64,000 nt of DNA from Siphonodentalium dalli (taxonomy: Eukaryota > Mollusca > Scaphopoda > Gadilida > Siphonodentaliidae). Where the stretch lies: positions 116,767,319-116,831,318 of the forward strand of contig CP136066.1 in the NCBI GenBank assembly GCA_032622095.1, read 5' to 3'. The notes below the pieces were generated by a model. It was not told where the DNA came from, searched no databases, and was given only the letters and a program-made list of their open reading frames with translations. The position numbers and the translations under genes were made by a program. This document shows, piece by piece, positions 21,017-32,700 of this stretch (position 1 is its first letter; the number at the start of each line of letters is the position of its first letter).

Positions 21017-23071
21017 CTATTTTTTCCTCCAATTTAAAGCGAACATCCATTCAACACATTTGGATGTATCATCATGCTGATCAGCAAATTGACTGATCTT
21101 TTCATTTGAACTGTCATACAATGGCAATTTGTCAGATCTCTTGTTTGTGAAACTATTAACAAAACTTTGAGCTTCTGATTTATACATTGGTAGATATTTG
21201 TCAATTTGGGGGACGTTACTGGTACCATGACCTAATGTTTCAGTAAAGTTTGGGATTTCCAATGACAGGCATCTACCTTCTGAATTTATAGTTTCAACAT
21301 CTGACAGGTAGCCATGACTCATTTCATTTGTGTGGGCTTTATTTTGGATCATTCCACTTATTGTATTATTGTGGAATATTTCACATATTTGCTCCAGATC
21401 ATTTCTGTTACTGTCTGGTTTGGTTATGTCTGGTTCTTTCAGACTTATTTTATCACATGTCATTGCGGTAATGCTGGTTGCTTCATTTTCATGAGCACCA
21501 TTTTTACCACTTTTAGTTGGATATATGATTTCGATTTCCTCAATATTTTCATTGAGGATTGTTTCTGACACATCAGTTAAAATATCAAAAGATTCCCATG
21601 TTTCTGAACATTCTGAATATGAACAGAGTTTGTCAGATATTGCATTATCACTGTTATCTGACTTTTGATGGGAAACACATGACTCATCGAAGCTTTCTGA
21701 ATTTACATGCTGTGGAGAATTTCTGGTTAGAGTCTCTCCGCTTATTGAGTATAAATCAGTTAAGCTACCTATATTTGTATGTTGTGGAGAATACTTGATC
21801 AGTGGCTCTCCGCTTTTTGTGTCAATAATTGGGATTTCACCAAGGGTACCTTTAGAGTTATTATTTACTACCCAATCAATTGGAAATTGTCGGGGTTTAT
21901 TTCCTAGAATTTGGGGTTTTGTTTCATCATCCAATTCTGTCCGAGTATTTTCAGACTTTTGCATCATGTGTTCCATTTCATACATAATAGCTGTTGATGT
22001 CATGATTGGATTTTTCATGGAACATGTCTTAAATATTTTGAGAGCATATTCAGACAAACATTGTTGAAGAGTGGCAATTCTTTCAATTTCATTTAGGTTT
22101 TCCTGATTGGCAAACTGACAGAATCTTATTTGATATGTTAGCCAATCTTCTTTGTCATTATAATATAATGTTTGTGGTATAGGATGACATGGTTGTTTAC
22201 ATTTTATAATGCTTGATTTGTAAACACATGAATTACCTACATGTATCACAGGTTCATTTTGTGATTTTGTGATTTTTAAGTCAATAGGTGCTTTTTGAAT
22301 GGAATGATGGTTAGCACTATATGTCACAGATATGTCATTCACCTTCATTTCAGATGATGTCTGCTGATTTGGAATAAATGGTTGATAATTATTTATGTTT
22401 TCAGCAGGTGTATCTGATGGAGATGAGGTTTGTATAACTGATACAGGCTGGATGATATTTTGAACTTTATTATCCAAAGTTTCATTCAAAGCTAAATAAT
22501 TAGGTTGAGACCAGGTCGGCGAAATCACCATTTGTGGCTCTTTTGGTAAAGCATTTGTTTGTGGAATGTTATTTTCAGTGTTAAGTTCCTGGTGACTGCT
22601 CTGAAGAACAGAAGTGTCACAGAATGCGAACACATTTTGATTATGAATTTCAGTAGATGACTTTGTCATCAACGAATTGTAATATGTGACATTAAGAATC
22701 TTATTACTTGATGCACTGGATTGTGAGTATGTTTGTAATTTAAAAGTATGGTTATTGAAACTATGCACCTGTGTGGGATTTGCACCAATAGTTTCACATT
22801 GAACACATTGCTGAGCATAGAGATGTTTAGTTTGGTTATTCAAACTTTTTGATTCCAATTGCTGAGTATAGAGATGTTTATATATACATGTACATGTAGT
22901 TTGGTTGTTCAAACTTTTTGATTCCAATTGCTGAGCATAAGGATTAGTTTGGTTATTCAAACATTTTGATTCCAAATACTGATGTATTGTGTACTGTTTG
23001 GGTGCATTCATATTTGATAGACCATAAATAACATAACAGTTGCTGTTGCAACTCACTGGTAATATAGACAT
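21017..23071 (-). CDS. Gag-like protein of the LTR element
   Basis: This is an intact 684-residue frame on the element's coding strand, with start ATG at 23071-23069. It is Ser/Asn/Thr/Gln-rich and mostly disordered-looking. Residues ~31-88 hold three repeats of the form QQLESKSLNNQT. Residues ~295-375 look capsid-like: LYYNDKEDWLTYQIRF followed by IERIATLQQCLSEYALKIF, the W-x-x-Y...F...L...L...A pattern of retrotransposon gag. A short duplicated motif (SPQHTN, SPQHVN) follows near 425-460. No CCHC zinc knuckle and no protease were seen. The reading frame is uninterrupted although the element has no pol, so it may be selected or simply young. The capsid assignment is by pattern only. Confidence 0.8.
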   Translation of the reverse strand: MSILPVSCNSNCYVIYGLSNMNAPKQYTIHQYLESKCLNNQTNPYAQQLESKSLNNQTTCTCIYKHLYTQQLESKSLNNQTKHLYAQQCVQCETIGANPTQVHSFNNHTFKLQTYSQSSASSNKILNVTYYNSLMTKSSTEIHNQNVFAFCDTSVLQSSHQELNTENNIPQTNALPKEPQMVISPTWSQPNYLALNETLDNKVQNIIQPVSVIQTSSPSDTPAENINNYQPFIPNQQTSSEMKVNDISVTYSANHHSIQKAPIDLKITKSQNEPVIHVGNSCVYKSSIIKCKQPCHPIPQTLYYNDKEDWLTYQIRFCQFANQENLNEIERIATLQQCLSEYALKIFKTCSMKNPIMTSTAIMYEMEHMMQKSENTRTELDDETKPQILGNKPRQFPIDWVVNNNSKGTLGEIPIIDTKSGEPLIKYSPQHTNIGSLTDLYSISGETLTRNSPQHVNSESFDESCVSHQKSDNSDNAISDKLCSYSECSETWESFDILTDVSETILNENIEEIEIIYPTKSGKNGAHENEATSITAMTCDKISLKEPDITKPDSNRNDLEQICEIFHNNTISGMIQNKAHTNEMSHGYLSDVETINSEGRCLSLEIPNFTETLGHGTSNVPQIDKYLPMYKSEAQSFVNSFTNKRSDKLPLYDSSNEKISQFADQHDDTSKCVEWMFALNWRKK
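22829..22963. repeat. Three coding copies of the stem-loop motif
   Basis: AGTTTG-GTTATT-CAAACT lies at 22829-22846, AGTTTG-GTTGTT-CAAACT at 22898-22915, and a copy with one broken outer pair at 22946-22963. On the coding strand they specify S/C-L-N-N-Q-T, the core of the N-terminal protein repeats. Stem length, loop length and loop consensus match the noncoding array 2.5 kb away. Confidence 0.85.
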
Positions 23072-23199
23072 TATAGACTATGTATTGTTTGCATGTGTTT
23101 GGACATGTGGTAAGGTGAATCGGCATTCACATTCTGTTTACAGTCCTTATAGTTCATGCAGAACATTAGTCTGATTTAATTTGTCTTTTAATATCTTCC

Positions 23200-24060
23200 A
23201 CACCTACTCCCTCTTTAATATGGCAAAAATTGTGGAATAGCTGTACTCAAAAATGTTACAGAACATAGGAAAATGTTAAATATTGGCATATAAATACATG
23301 TAACACATACCCTGAAGTAGTATTTTACTTCCTATGAGCTTGATGTTACTTTTAAATGGGTGTTGTTGACATTTATTAGAACATTAACATAAATGCAAAA
23401 TTTAAATTGAAACATTTTAAAATGTTGGTATGCAATAAGGACAAACATGGCAAAATTGGATGTCAAAATCTGGGTTGGCATACAAAAATGGATAATAGGC
23501 ATTGTATATGAAAAATATATGGCAAAAATGGCAATATCACTATCAGAGCAAAAATTATCAATAATTTCAATTCTATCAAAAAATAGCAAAAATGGACATA
23601 TTTACAGGCAAAAATAATCTATGCAAGGTAAACAGGATCAATTACATCAAAATTGGACAAAATATATGGTAATTGAACAATTAATAGGAAAATAGGACAA
23701 AATATATCAAAATCTTGGCAAAAATTGACAAAAATGCAGCAAATTATCAAAAATGGACAATAATCTCAAAAATTGGCAATTAATAATAATCAATCAAGTC
23801 ATTCAGTTGAATGAATAATGGCAAGATTCAACAAAATGGGCAATATAAATGCAAAATTGGACAAAATATGGATATTTATCAAAAATATATGAAAAACTCT
23901 CAAAAATAGAATTTAATGCAATATATGGAATTAATTTGATATAGAATATTAATTAATTGGCAATATCAGTAATCAATACATTTTATAGCAATAATTGGCA
24001 AAAAATTTATTTTGGACAAAAATGGCAAACAAAAATGAATACAAAAATAACATTTTCAGT
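23200..24060. repeat. Low-complexity leader with GGCAAAAAT-type motifs
   Basis: The leader between the 5' LTR and the gag-like start is A-rich on the + strand. It is built from irregularly spaced variants such as GGCAAAAAT, GGACAAAAT and ATCAAAAAT, over twenty in all. On the transcribed strand this reads as T-rich tracts broken by GCCA or GTCCA. No reading frame is supported apart from a short one at 23332-23589. Confidence 0.75.
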
Positions 24061-24212
24061 TTTCACTACTTATACATGATACAATGGCTTACAATTCAAT
24101 ATGACACTTTGTATAGTGTCCCTGACATTGAATTGCAAAACACGTGGATTGCCAATTGAAAAAATCAATATGGCCTCCCTCGCCGATTCGTTTGTTAGCG
24201 AACGACGTCATT

Positions 24213-24581
24213 TGTAGCGAATTTTGGGCATGGGTTTTATCTACTACAATGAATATTATAGAACAATCTTTATGTACTCACACAAATACATTATCAGGAA
24301 CATGTGTACATCATTTAAAACGTATCATCATCAATCAGTGTTTATAGAGTTTCAGTTCAACTGTTCTTTGTCGTGGTTCGAGTGTATCTGTCATCACCGT
24401 CGGGATTCTCCGTGATGTTCCCGGAATGGCCGAATCATACACGTTGATTGGCTGTCACACAGTTGTTTACTGGGGTCAAATGTGACGCACTTTGACCGCC
24501 TTCAGACGAGGTCAAACGGTGTTTATTTTATAGATCTTTTATCGCCCACGACGTAATATTACAATACCGAAATTCACTACA
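24213..24581 (-). repeat. 5' LTR (right copy)
   Basis: It is 369 bp and starts TGTAGCGAATTTTGGGC on the + strand. It should carry the element's promoter on the minus strand. The interior side reads AATGACGTCGTTCGC on that strand, which does not match a usual tRNA primer-binding site. Confidence 0.93.
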
Positions 24582-25138
24582 CTATCTGTTGGAATGTACG
24601 GAACGACAAATGGACAACCATATTTGTATAACTGTAATGTTACGCGAGGTGCTTCCAAATTTGAAAGTAGAGTTGTGAATCGTGTTTCCGTAGAACTTTG
24701 TCTTCTCTGAATGGCGTTCGCCAAACGTTTAACAAATAGTCGTCTCCGAGTGAAGCTGTTCGCTTTATCCAATCAGGTAAGCCACATAAACTGGACGTTC
24801 TTGACCTTCAAAAATAAATATCCTGCAAAAACAAATGGATCTTTCCCTACTTTTTATGGCAAAATCTGATATTTTCGGGAAAGTCACTACCAAACGCTAA
24901 CAGGTCTTAATTAAAACATCGTTAATTGCGCCTAAGCCGTGGTGATTCATTGAGTTTTTTGCTTCTTTGTCGACGTGATAGTGGTACACAACTAATAAAC
25001 GAAAATTCGAAATGCGCTTTTCTCGTGGTATGGCGGTAATCGATGGAGGTGTGTAAATCACATTAAAAACGTAGCTCAATCGGGCTACAGTAGACGAAAC
25101 GAGCAAGTAAACCGTTTTGGATGTGTGCCCGACCTGTG

Positions 25139-26663
25139 TGCTGCCCACTCGGCCACTGGCACTGCCGCACTGCCAGTGCCACTGGCCTGACTGGGCACTA
25201 GCCTGGGGGCTCCATTATTTATTTATTATTTATTGTTATATTACATCAATGTAATTGGACAGTATGTATTCAGACTAGCTGAGCACCAGCTGACCAGTGA
25301 CACTGAATGACTGATTGACTGAACAGTGCCCTGCGAAGCTTCGAAGATTCAATTTGCCATTATTTGGTGTCGATATCGGCCATCAGATTCGGGATCGATA
25401 GCGAATCAGTTCTCTGATTCGTATATTTTCAAATGGGCCTATTCTTTTCCATTTATGGGCACAAACAACTAACTTGTTTATTTATAGAGCTCAATTGATG
25501 GGGCAATTTCTGCAATGTACCATGTTTTCACATCTGGAGGTCTCGCTGGGGCTGCGTCAAGCTCTGTCAACGAACCAGTCACTCCTATGCATTCCGAAGC
25601 ATAGCAAAGGGATGCAACTGTATGAGGATTGGCGTTGTGTATGAATTATGATGTAATTTAGAGTTTTATCTAGACTAGTTACGCGATTACATCTAATTGC
25701 AGTCTGTCGCCCTTTTGCATATATCAGCAAACGTAACACTGGTGGTTGGGGTACAATATATATACATGTAAGTGACTATAATCACTATATGCAGGTCAAA
25801 AGTTAAGACCTCAACGGTCTATATATAGTATATCATTGTTTAAAGTTTGTGTTAACTTGCCAATTAGGTGTATTTTGTGTCATAACTATAATAGTTGCAT
25901 ATTAATACATTTTAATCCCCTCCACACTGTTAATATCCAACGATCCACCTAAATAACATGTTATGATGGGCCCTCACATAAATACATTCCGACCGACAAG
26001 CAAGCCAGGTAATGCCATCTTTTAATAAATTCAGGGCTAAAACGCACATGATTATTACCGTCATAGAGTTACCTCCATCAAACGGAATGCATTATTACAA
26101 GTAGACATCCGGGTACTAAGTAGACATCATCGATATGCCTGCCATTGTTTGAACTGAACTCAGTGAAGTGATTTTTTATTGATAAACCAAATTATGCATA
26201 TTATACACTGTAATAACAACTGGGCTCTTTAGAAGCCATGGCTTATTGGCCAGAGCCCTATAATAGCATGATAAATATTATAATGAATATAAACTGAGTG
26301 CAGGTAGGTGTAAGGATTTGGGAGAGTTAGTGTAAACAATATTTAATTTTCGAACAGAACATTTAACACATACAAACAAATTGACATAATTTACAGCACA
26401 TGTTCAAAAACGGGGATTAGACAACAAGCCTGAAAGGCTTTTATCAAGTCTTTTCCTCGGAATAAGAAGTTTACCCTTGGTATCAAAATAGATACCATAT
26501 ATGGTAAATTTAGCAGACGGGGATAACATGTTAGATCCAAAAAAAATATTGTTCAAGGAGAGGGTAGAGGGATAGAGTGCAGGAAGGAAGAACGTTTGTC
26601 AAATTAATTGGTATTGTATACCATATATCAGCCAAAATGAAAGAGGGCAGTGAAGCGAAGTAC
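25139..26663. other. Unassigned spacer
   Basis: Starts with a GC-richer patch of CACTGGC/GCCAGTG repeats (25150-25215) resembling the patch at 13021-13075 on the other side of the complex. Beyond that no gene or clear repeat is recognised. Confidence 0.4.
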
Positions 26664-26668
26664 CGTAT

Positions 26669-27358
26669 CAGGGCCTGATCCAGGTTTTATTTGGTATATT
26701 TTCATTTGGGGACCTAGCACGATATGCCAGGCATATCCCGAAGGCCGGTGGCCTGAGATGGGGAGGGTCAAGGAGGGGGTGTCCCCCTCCAGGTTGTAGT
26801 GGGGGTACTGGGGTCCTCCCCCGGGAAAATTTAGAAAATTCAAAGGGCTGAGAGTGATTCTGGAGCTATCTCATTCACAAATTCACTTAGGTCTAAGCTC
26901 TATATTATATGGTCAGTTTTCCCAGATTAATTTATGAATTTCATCCAACTACAGACCTAGGGATTTGAGAATATGAAATAGTCATGAGTATTGAGTAGTG
27001 GTCTCTGTTGCTTACTATGATAAGACCCACAAAAGACAACTCTAGTGTAACATGTATGACACTCCTTGGCTGTGCAGATATTTTCAGGTGGCGGTTTGGA
27101 AACTTTAGGAGACATAAACATGAATTTGGGAGGCCCTGATTCACCGCTTTCTTTATTGCCACGAAAATTGCAACAAGTATTACATATAACCCTTTCAGTG
27201 CCAGGGCTGATGAGATCAGACCTAAAATAATGAAAATTAAAAAAAAAAAAAAAAAATTTAATTTATTTTTTGAATATATTAAATGCTCAAATGGTCCCCA
27301 AACCCATGGTCCCCAAACCCGGTATACCAGCGCCGAAAACGGCCTGGATCAGGCCCTG
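26669..27358. mobile_element. 690-bp inverted-repeat DNA transposon
   Basis: The ends are CAGGGCCTGATCCAGG and CCTGGATCAGGCCCTG, with further inward similarity around TTTGGGGACC. CGTAT flanks both sides (26664-26668, 27359-27363), a 5-bp duplication. An A18 run near 27240 and no transposase frame mark it as non-autonomous. Confidence 0.85.
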
Positions 27359-27363
27359 CGTAT

Positions 27364-27960
27364 ATATTTTTAGTTACACAACTTTGATATTTATAACATT
27401 TATTGTTTACGAACCATGGAAAATTCAAAATCAAATCGAAACACATCGCGGCCCACATGGAGGAAATGCGAAAAAACAGTCTATTGTATTGTTAATTAAT
27501 ATTAAAGTAATTGGTTAGAAGCATACTTCAGCATTATATAATGAAACAATGACTCAATTGCATGGAGAGTGGCCCAGTGACACGGAGAATGATTGGCCCT
27601 CGATTGGAAATTATTAAATTTCATTTCATTAAAATTCCGTTGAGAAATGATGAGTCGACCCTACCAGAGCACACAATACAGATAATGTGATAAAAGGATT
27701 TGGGAGAGTTGGGGGGGGGATGCAAGATTACATGGTGTGCATAATATGTTGGGGGGATGCTCATAAAGAATATACATTACATTAAGTTAAATCCAAGAAC
27801 AATTTAATGTTTTAAGTGAATGTCTAAGGATGTGGCTGTACAATCAGTGGACCTCATTTAGGTTGAGATATGTGAGAGTTTAGATTTATATGCTTACAAA
27901 TTTAAATTATTAGAGTAGGTCGTTGATAGGGCTGAATTTATTATACTCATTTTCTTATGA
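27364..27960. other. Unassigned spacer
   Basis: No gene is recognised. Two short similar stretches contain GATTTGGGAGAGTT (near 26315 and 27698). G-runs occur near 27709 and 27750. Confidence 0.4.
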
Positions 27961-27965
27961 AGTAA

Positions 27966-30900
27966 TCCTTTAAATATTTGAGGTATTCTGGGCTACTAAT
28001 TTAATGCGTGGCGTGCAGTCTGCAGGGAGGCTATTCCATAATTCTCGGGCTTTGTTTGAGATTGCACTTTTTGAGTTTTTAGTCCTTTTGAATTCATGAT
28101 AAAGATTACCTTTTGTTTTTGCGCAGGTATTATAGCTATGGATATCTTCAATATGTGTGAATAATTTTGATAATGAATCAGGTAGTGCATGCACATGATA
28201 ATCATGTAATATTCTAATGAGCTGCATGTTACCAATATCATCAATTATTAGTAGTCTGTTTAGTTTACAATAAGTCAAAATATCACTTGTATCATTTGAG
28301 ATAATTTGAGGGCATTCTTCTGTAGTTTTCTGATTTTGGTTAGGGTCTTTTTGGTAGTCGAGTTCCATATTGCGTTACAATAGGTCAAGTAGGGGATAAT
28401 TAGTGATAAGTACAAGGTTTTCAATGTGTTTGCAGGAACAAATTCACTGACTTTCCTCAGGATTCCAACATTACTGGCAAGTTTAGAGCATAAGGAATTT
28501 ATATGTTTCTCCCAGGATAAATTGTCTTCAATAGTGACGCTTAAAAATTTGGTATTTGCCACTCTATTAACGTTTTTTATTGTTTAAAGTTAGAACTGGT
28601 AATACCTCAGGTAGTGAACAATTAGTGAAGAGCATGTAATTTGTTTTATCAATGTTCAATGACAATTTATTAGCAGCAAACCACTGACTCATATAATCCA
28701 GTTCAGTGTTAACTCTGTTCAATTATTTGTGGATATCTCTATCAGAACAAAATGCATTTGTGTCATCTGCAAAAAGTATAAATTTAGCTTCCTTGCATAT
28801 ACTTGGTTAGTCATTCATATAGATTAAAAATAGGAGAGGCCCTAAGATTTAGCCTTGTGTGACACCACAGGTAATTTCATTGAGTTCTGATAACCCCTGA
28901 CAACCCCTCGATTAGGGCTGGGCGATATTGACCCAAAAAAATATTGCGATATTATGGTGATAACATCGTGATACACAATATTATCGTGATATTATTTGGT
29001 ATATAACAATTGGTAAGTACAATGTATAATATATGCAATAATTCATGCATAAAGTTCCATATTTGCACAATACATCCCTATGTTTTATTTACAATTTGTG
29101 GGCCATGCGAGGTTGAGTAAATTAAATTATTTATATGGCACATTGATTGTACATAATCTACATTACAGTGTAATGACCACTCGTCTGCAACATCTGACAG
29201 TTTGCCGATGGCAAATACAACAACTTTCAACTTCTAATTTGGTCAGGTATAATATAAACTGTAAGCAGTGTTCAAAGCACAGTTTCGATGACACAGTGTC
29301 AAAATTTGTAAAAAGTGATAACTGATAATAAATACTGTTCCAACAATCATGCATACTCATGCACGTATTATTGTTGCTGTGTGTGAGATGTCAGGCGGAT
29401 GAGCTGCGTGTTTATAAACACATGTCAGCTTGATTCTTTAATAGGGGTATGCGTAGTTCTCACCCACCTACATGTAGGGCTATATAGCACGCACATGTTA
29501 CTGACATGTAACATGAACCAGTGATTGAGAGTTAAGCATCCGCATTTGGGTTGAATCAAAGGGATATAATCATATAGCACAGTCCACGTGCGTTTTCAGA
29601 TCGCTTAATTTTTTTAAGTTATATCCCTTCGACCATATAGAGCTTAACACCACAGGTTGCGCACTGCATTTGCTTTCAAATTGCTATTTTATTTATTAGT
29701 GAATAATTGGTTGTTTGTGAGACTATTATCAGTGGGAATTGGTAGTTACTGGCATCGTGAAACTTCAATGTACATATACAGCAGCCCTGGGAATAAGCAT
29801 TGGCAATCGGCAAATGCCGACTTGAAATGAATTTGTGTCGGCATTTTTTAGCTGAGGAAAATAAATATAGACATGTTCAATTAATTTGAGAAAAGCGGAC
29901 ATTTGTTGAAGCGCTGACATGATCCGTTTTATGCTCACGTTTTGTATTAATTCCACATTTGGGTCATATGGCACAAAATCATTATACTGGCGATTTGCAC
30001 ACATTGACACAATCAGCTAGTTGGGTCAATATAAAATCTAACATGGTAATCTGTCTCCAAGCAACCAGCTACGGTTGACAGAGCAAGATGCACCAACTTG
30101 AAAGGAGGTCATTGTGCCAGTCGCATGCGCAATATACCAATCATCTCACAATGTAGCCAACTGATGCTAGTGCTTAAAAAATTGATGTTTCCAATGAAGC
30201 ATATTCAACATGACAAGCACGTACGTGCTCCAATGTTTTAAAACTTTTTCGACCGCGTGTTTCTGGGAAGTTCAGGACTATTATACTTACTCTACTTCCC
30301 TGTTTGTTGGGAAAATATGATGGGTTTCAGCCTACATGGAGAATATTACAACTTGGATGGTATTACAATATTTTTATTTCAGACGATATTATTGACTATA
30401 TCAAATTTAAAACCGGCTATACCCGATATATCGTCATATCGCCCAGCACTACCCTCGATATCCATAGTGCTCTAGTTTTTGAAGCATTATTCTATGATTT
30501 ATTGTATCAAATGCCTTAGATAGGTCGAGGAAGACTCCGATTGTGTGTTTGTGATTGTCTAAGGTTCCAGTTATTTTCTCTATAAGGTCAGTCAAAGCTA
30601 GGATTGTGGAATGATTCTTCCTAAAGCCATACTGGCTGCTGTATAAAATCTTGTGTTTTTCTAAGTATTTATTTAATCTATTATACATGAGTTTTTCAAG
30701 TATTTTTGAAAAGATTGGTAACGCAGATTCAGGTCTGTAGTTACTGAGTATACTTGCATCTTTAGATTTGAAGATTGGGGATACTTTAGCAAATTTCATT
30801 CATTCTGGGAAGTTGGGAACACACCCTGGGAAAGAGATAGGTTACAGACATGTGTCAATGGTACGATAAAGGATTCTGCACAATGTTTTAAGATGCCACA

Positions 30901-32700
30901 TTTAGGTTCATCTAAGCCAGCTGCTTTTTTTGAGTCTATATTTTTCAGTATGTATATTATTTCTAGTTCTCCAGCAGGTTCAATGAAGAATGACGATGGG
31001 TTGGGAAGGGGGAGAAATTCCTTTGGATCATTGGTTGAATTTATCTTTTTTGCTAGATTAAGGCCTATATTTGTAAAAAAAATTCATTGAATTTTTCTGC
31101 AATTTTGTTTTTACCACTTATATACTTACTTTCATGTTGAAATTGTGTCACATTAGTTTTGTTTTTATTTCGGTAAAAGTATGTTTTTCAGGACAGTCCA
31201 GGTCGATTTCATGTCACCTTGGAAACGTTCAAATTTTTTGTGATAGTAATGTTGTTTGGCCATTCTTATTATGGATATTAATCTGTTTTTATATGACTTG
31301 TACCTTTCATTGTTAATTTCAGATTTGTTTTCTATAAAGTTTCTGTATAGTTTATTTTTTCTTTTAATTGAGTTAATTATTCCTGTTGTTATCCAGGGAT
31401 TGTTATTCAGAGTTCTGATTTTCTTTCTACATCTAGGAGAGCTATAGTTGTAAGCATCAGTCATCATATCAATGAATGTATTATAAGATGAGTTATGAAT
31501 ATTTGTTTTGAAAATTCCCGTTGGAAGATGTACATTGCTTTATTTTGGTGTTGCTTATTATCATGTCCTCTAATTATAAGGAATATTGGTAGGTGATCAG
31601 ATATATCTTCAACAAAAATGCCTGAGTATTTTGGTGATGAATGGTGACAGTTGGTGAAATTGTTGTCTATTAGGGTTGCACTGAACTCAGTTATTCGTGT
31701 TGGCTTGGTTATCATTGGGAGGAACATAAATGATTTCAAGAGATTGGTAAAGTGTTTCCCTTCATTGTTCTCTGAGCCTAAGTTAATATTAAAGTCTCCC
31801 ATAAGGATACAATTCCTTTTCTCTTTGGATATCTTTGAAATGATAGATTCCAGGTTTTCCATAAATTTCTCAAGATCTGAGTTTTGGGGGACGGTATATA
31901 CATCCTACTATTTGTTTTTCCCTTTGTTATCTTCTAATTCAGCGAAAATACTTTCCAGATAGTCAGTGTTAGTGCTTAAGTCAGATCGATTTCAGCTTTT
32001 AATGATGTGTGAATATATAGTCCAACTCACCCTCCGCCTTTATCATCTCTATGTTTTTCTACTACTAGTAAGTTATATTCATTAAGTGTCATGAGGTTCA
32101 TTGGTGAGTTATCAGCTAACCAAGTTTCAGTAATACAGGTATAATGTGAAAGTTGTGCTTACAATTGTTGAAAAAGGTTGATATATACATGTATGTTTTT
32201 ATATATCGATTTTATGTTAAAATGGATCAACGATGCTGATATACTGCTTTCGATATCTTTGATATTTTCATTGTATTCTTCTAGTAATAGATAATTGGAG
32301 GAATTTTGTTGGTTTAAGGTATCTAGTAAGTTGTCATCATCATTAAATTCATTTTGAAAATTATCATTCAGTGTAAAAGGGTTTGTTATAAGTGGTTTTA
32401 TATTTGGTAGTTCTAGGTGGTTAAAATTGTGATTCATGTCATATATAGCTAATTTGAAAAGGGCTTCTTCTTCAATGTTGTTGAAAGGGAAGATTTCCTG
32501 GATACAATGATAGCAGAACCAGGGTGAGTTATCTGCATTTAGCTTTTTTAGATCAGTTTTTGTCAACTTAGAGCATTTCAAATGAATCCACTGGTCCCAC
32601 AAGTCACATCCCAGAGCATCTTGTTTCTTACTGATTTGGTACAGGTTGAGCATGGATATTTTATCAGCATTGCAGTTTGTGGTTGAGGTGGGGTGGGGTG
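27966..32700 (-). pseudogene. CR1/L2-type non-LTR retrotransposon, decayed, near full length
   Basis: Read on the minus strand. 32653-32510 encodes a PHD-like Cys/His region (LGCDLWDQWIHLKC...PWFCYHC). 32150-31560 encodes the APE endonuclease (ITETWL, then CILMGDFNINLG, then a SDHLPIF end). 31467-31165 is the linker. 30999-30460 gives RT blocks ([33 protein letters not shown]). After a 1.5-kb insertion, 28904-28690 gives GVTQG and the catalytic FADDTN. 28562-27966 is the RT C-terminus (TYCNAIWNS, ARELWNSLP). Several frameshifts and stops, including two in the GVTQG-to-FADD region, make it inactive. Domain order fits the Jockey group, CR1/L2 branch. Confidence 0.9.
28913..30451. mobile_element. 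hAT-type non-autonomous transposon, 1539 bp
   Basis: Inverted ends are TAGGGCTGGGCGAT and ATCGCCCAGCACTA (one mismatch). An 8-bp target duplication, CCCTCGAT, lies at 28905-28912 and 30452-30459. Eight-base duplications are diagnostic of hAT. It splits the RT domain of the surrounding retroelement. The subterminal left end is rich in GATATTATCGTGATA-like sequence. No transposase frame is present. Confidence 0.92.

Larger units (their letters stand above)
18413..24581 (-). mobile_element. Gag-only LTR retrotransposon, complete
   Basis: Direct 369-bp LTRs (18413-18781, 24213-24581) begin TGTAG and end CTACA. CTAT flanks the element on both sides (18409-18412, 24582-24585), a 4-bp target duplication. 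The one long frame is on the minus strand, so the right LTR is the 5' LTR. A GGGTGGTG purine-rich stretch lies directly upstream of the 3' LTR on that strand, a possible polypurine tract. No standard TGG-initiated primer-binding site follows the 5' LTR. No protease, RT, RNase H or integrase can be found in the 5.4-kb interior. It resembles the plant TR-GAG class and must rely on another element's enzymes. Confidence 0.9.
17928..25133. mobile_element. Inverted-repeat transposon hosting the LTR element
   Basis: GTCGGGCACACATCCAAAAC at 17928 is matched by its complement ending at 25133. The inverted arms continue for ~130-155 bp (17928-18085 with 25005-25133) through AGCCCGATTGAGCTACG and AAGCGCATTTCGAATTTTC. 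CTGTG flanks both ends (17923-17927 and 25134-25138), a plausible 5-bp target duplication. Removing the LTR element leaves about 1 kb. No transposase frame is seen. Confidence 0.75.
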
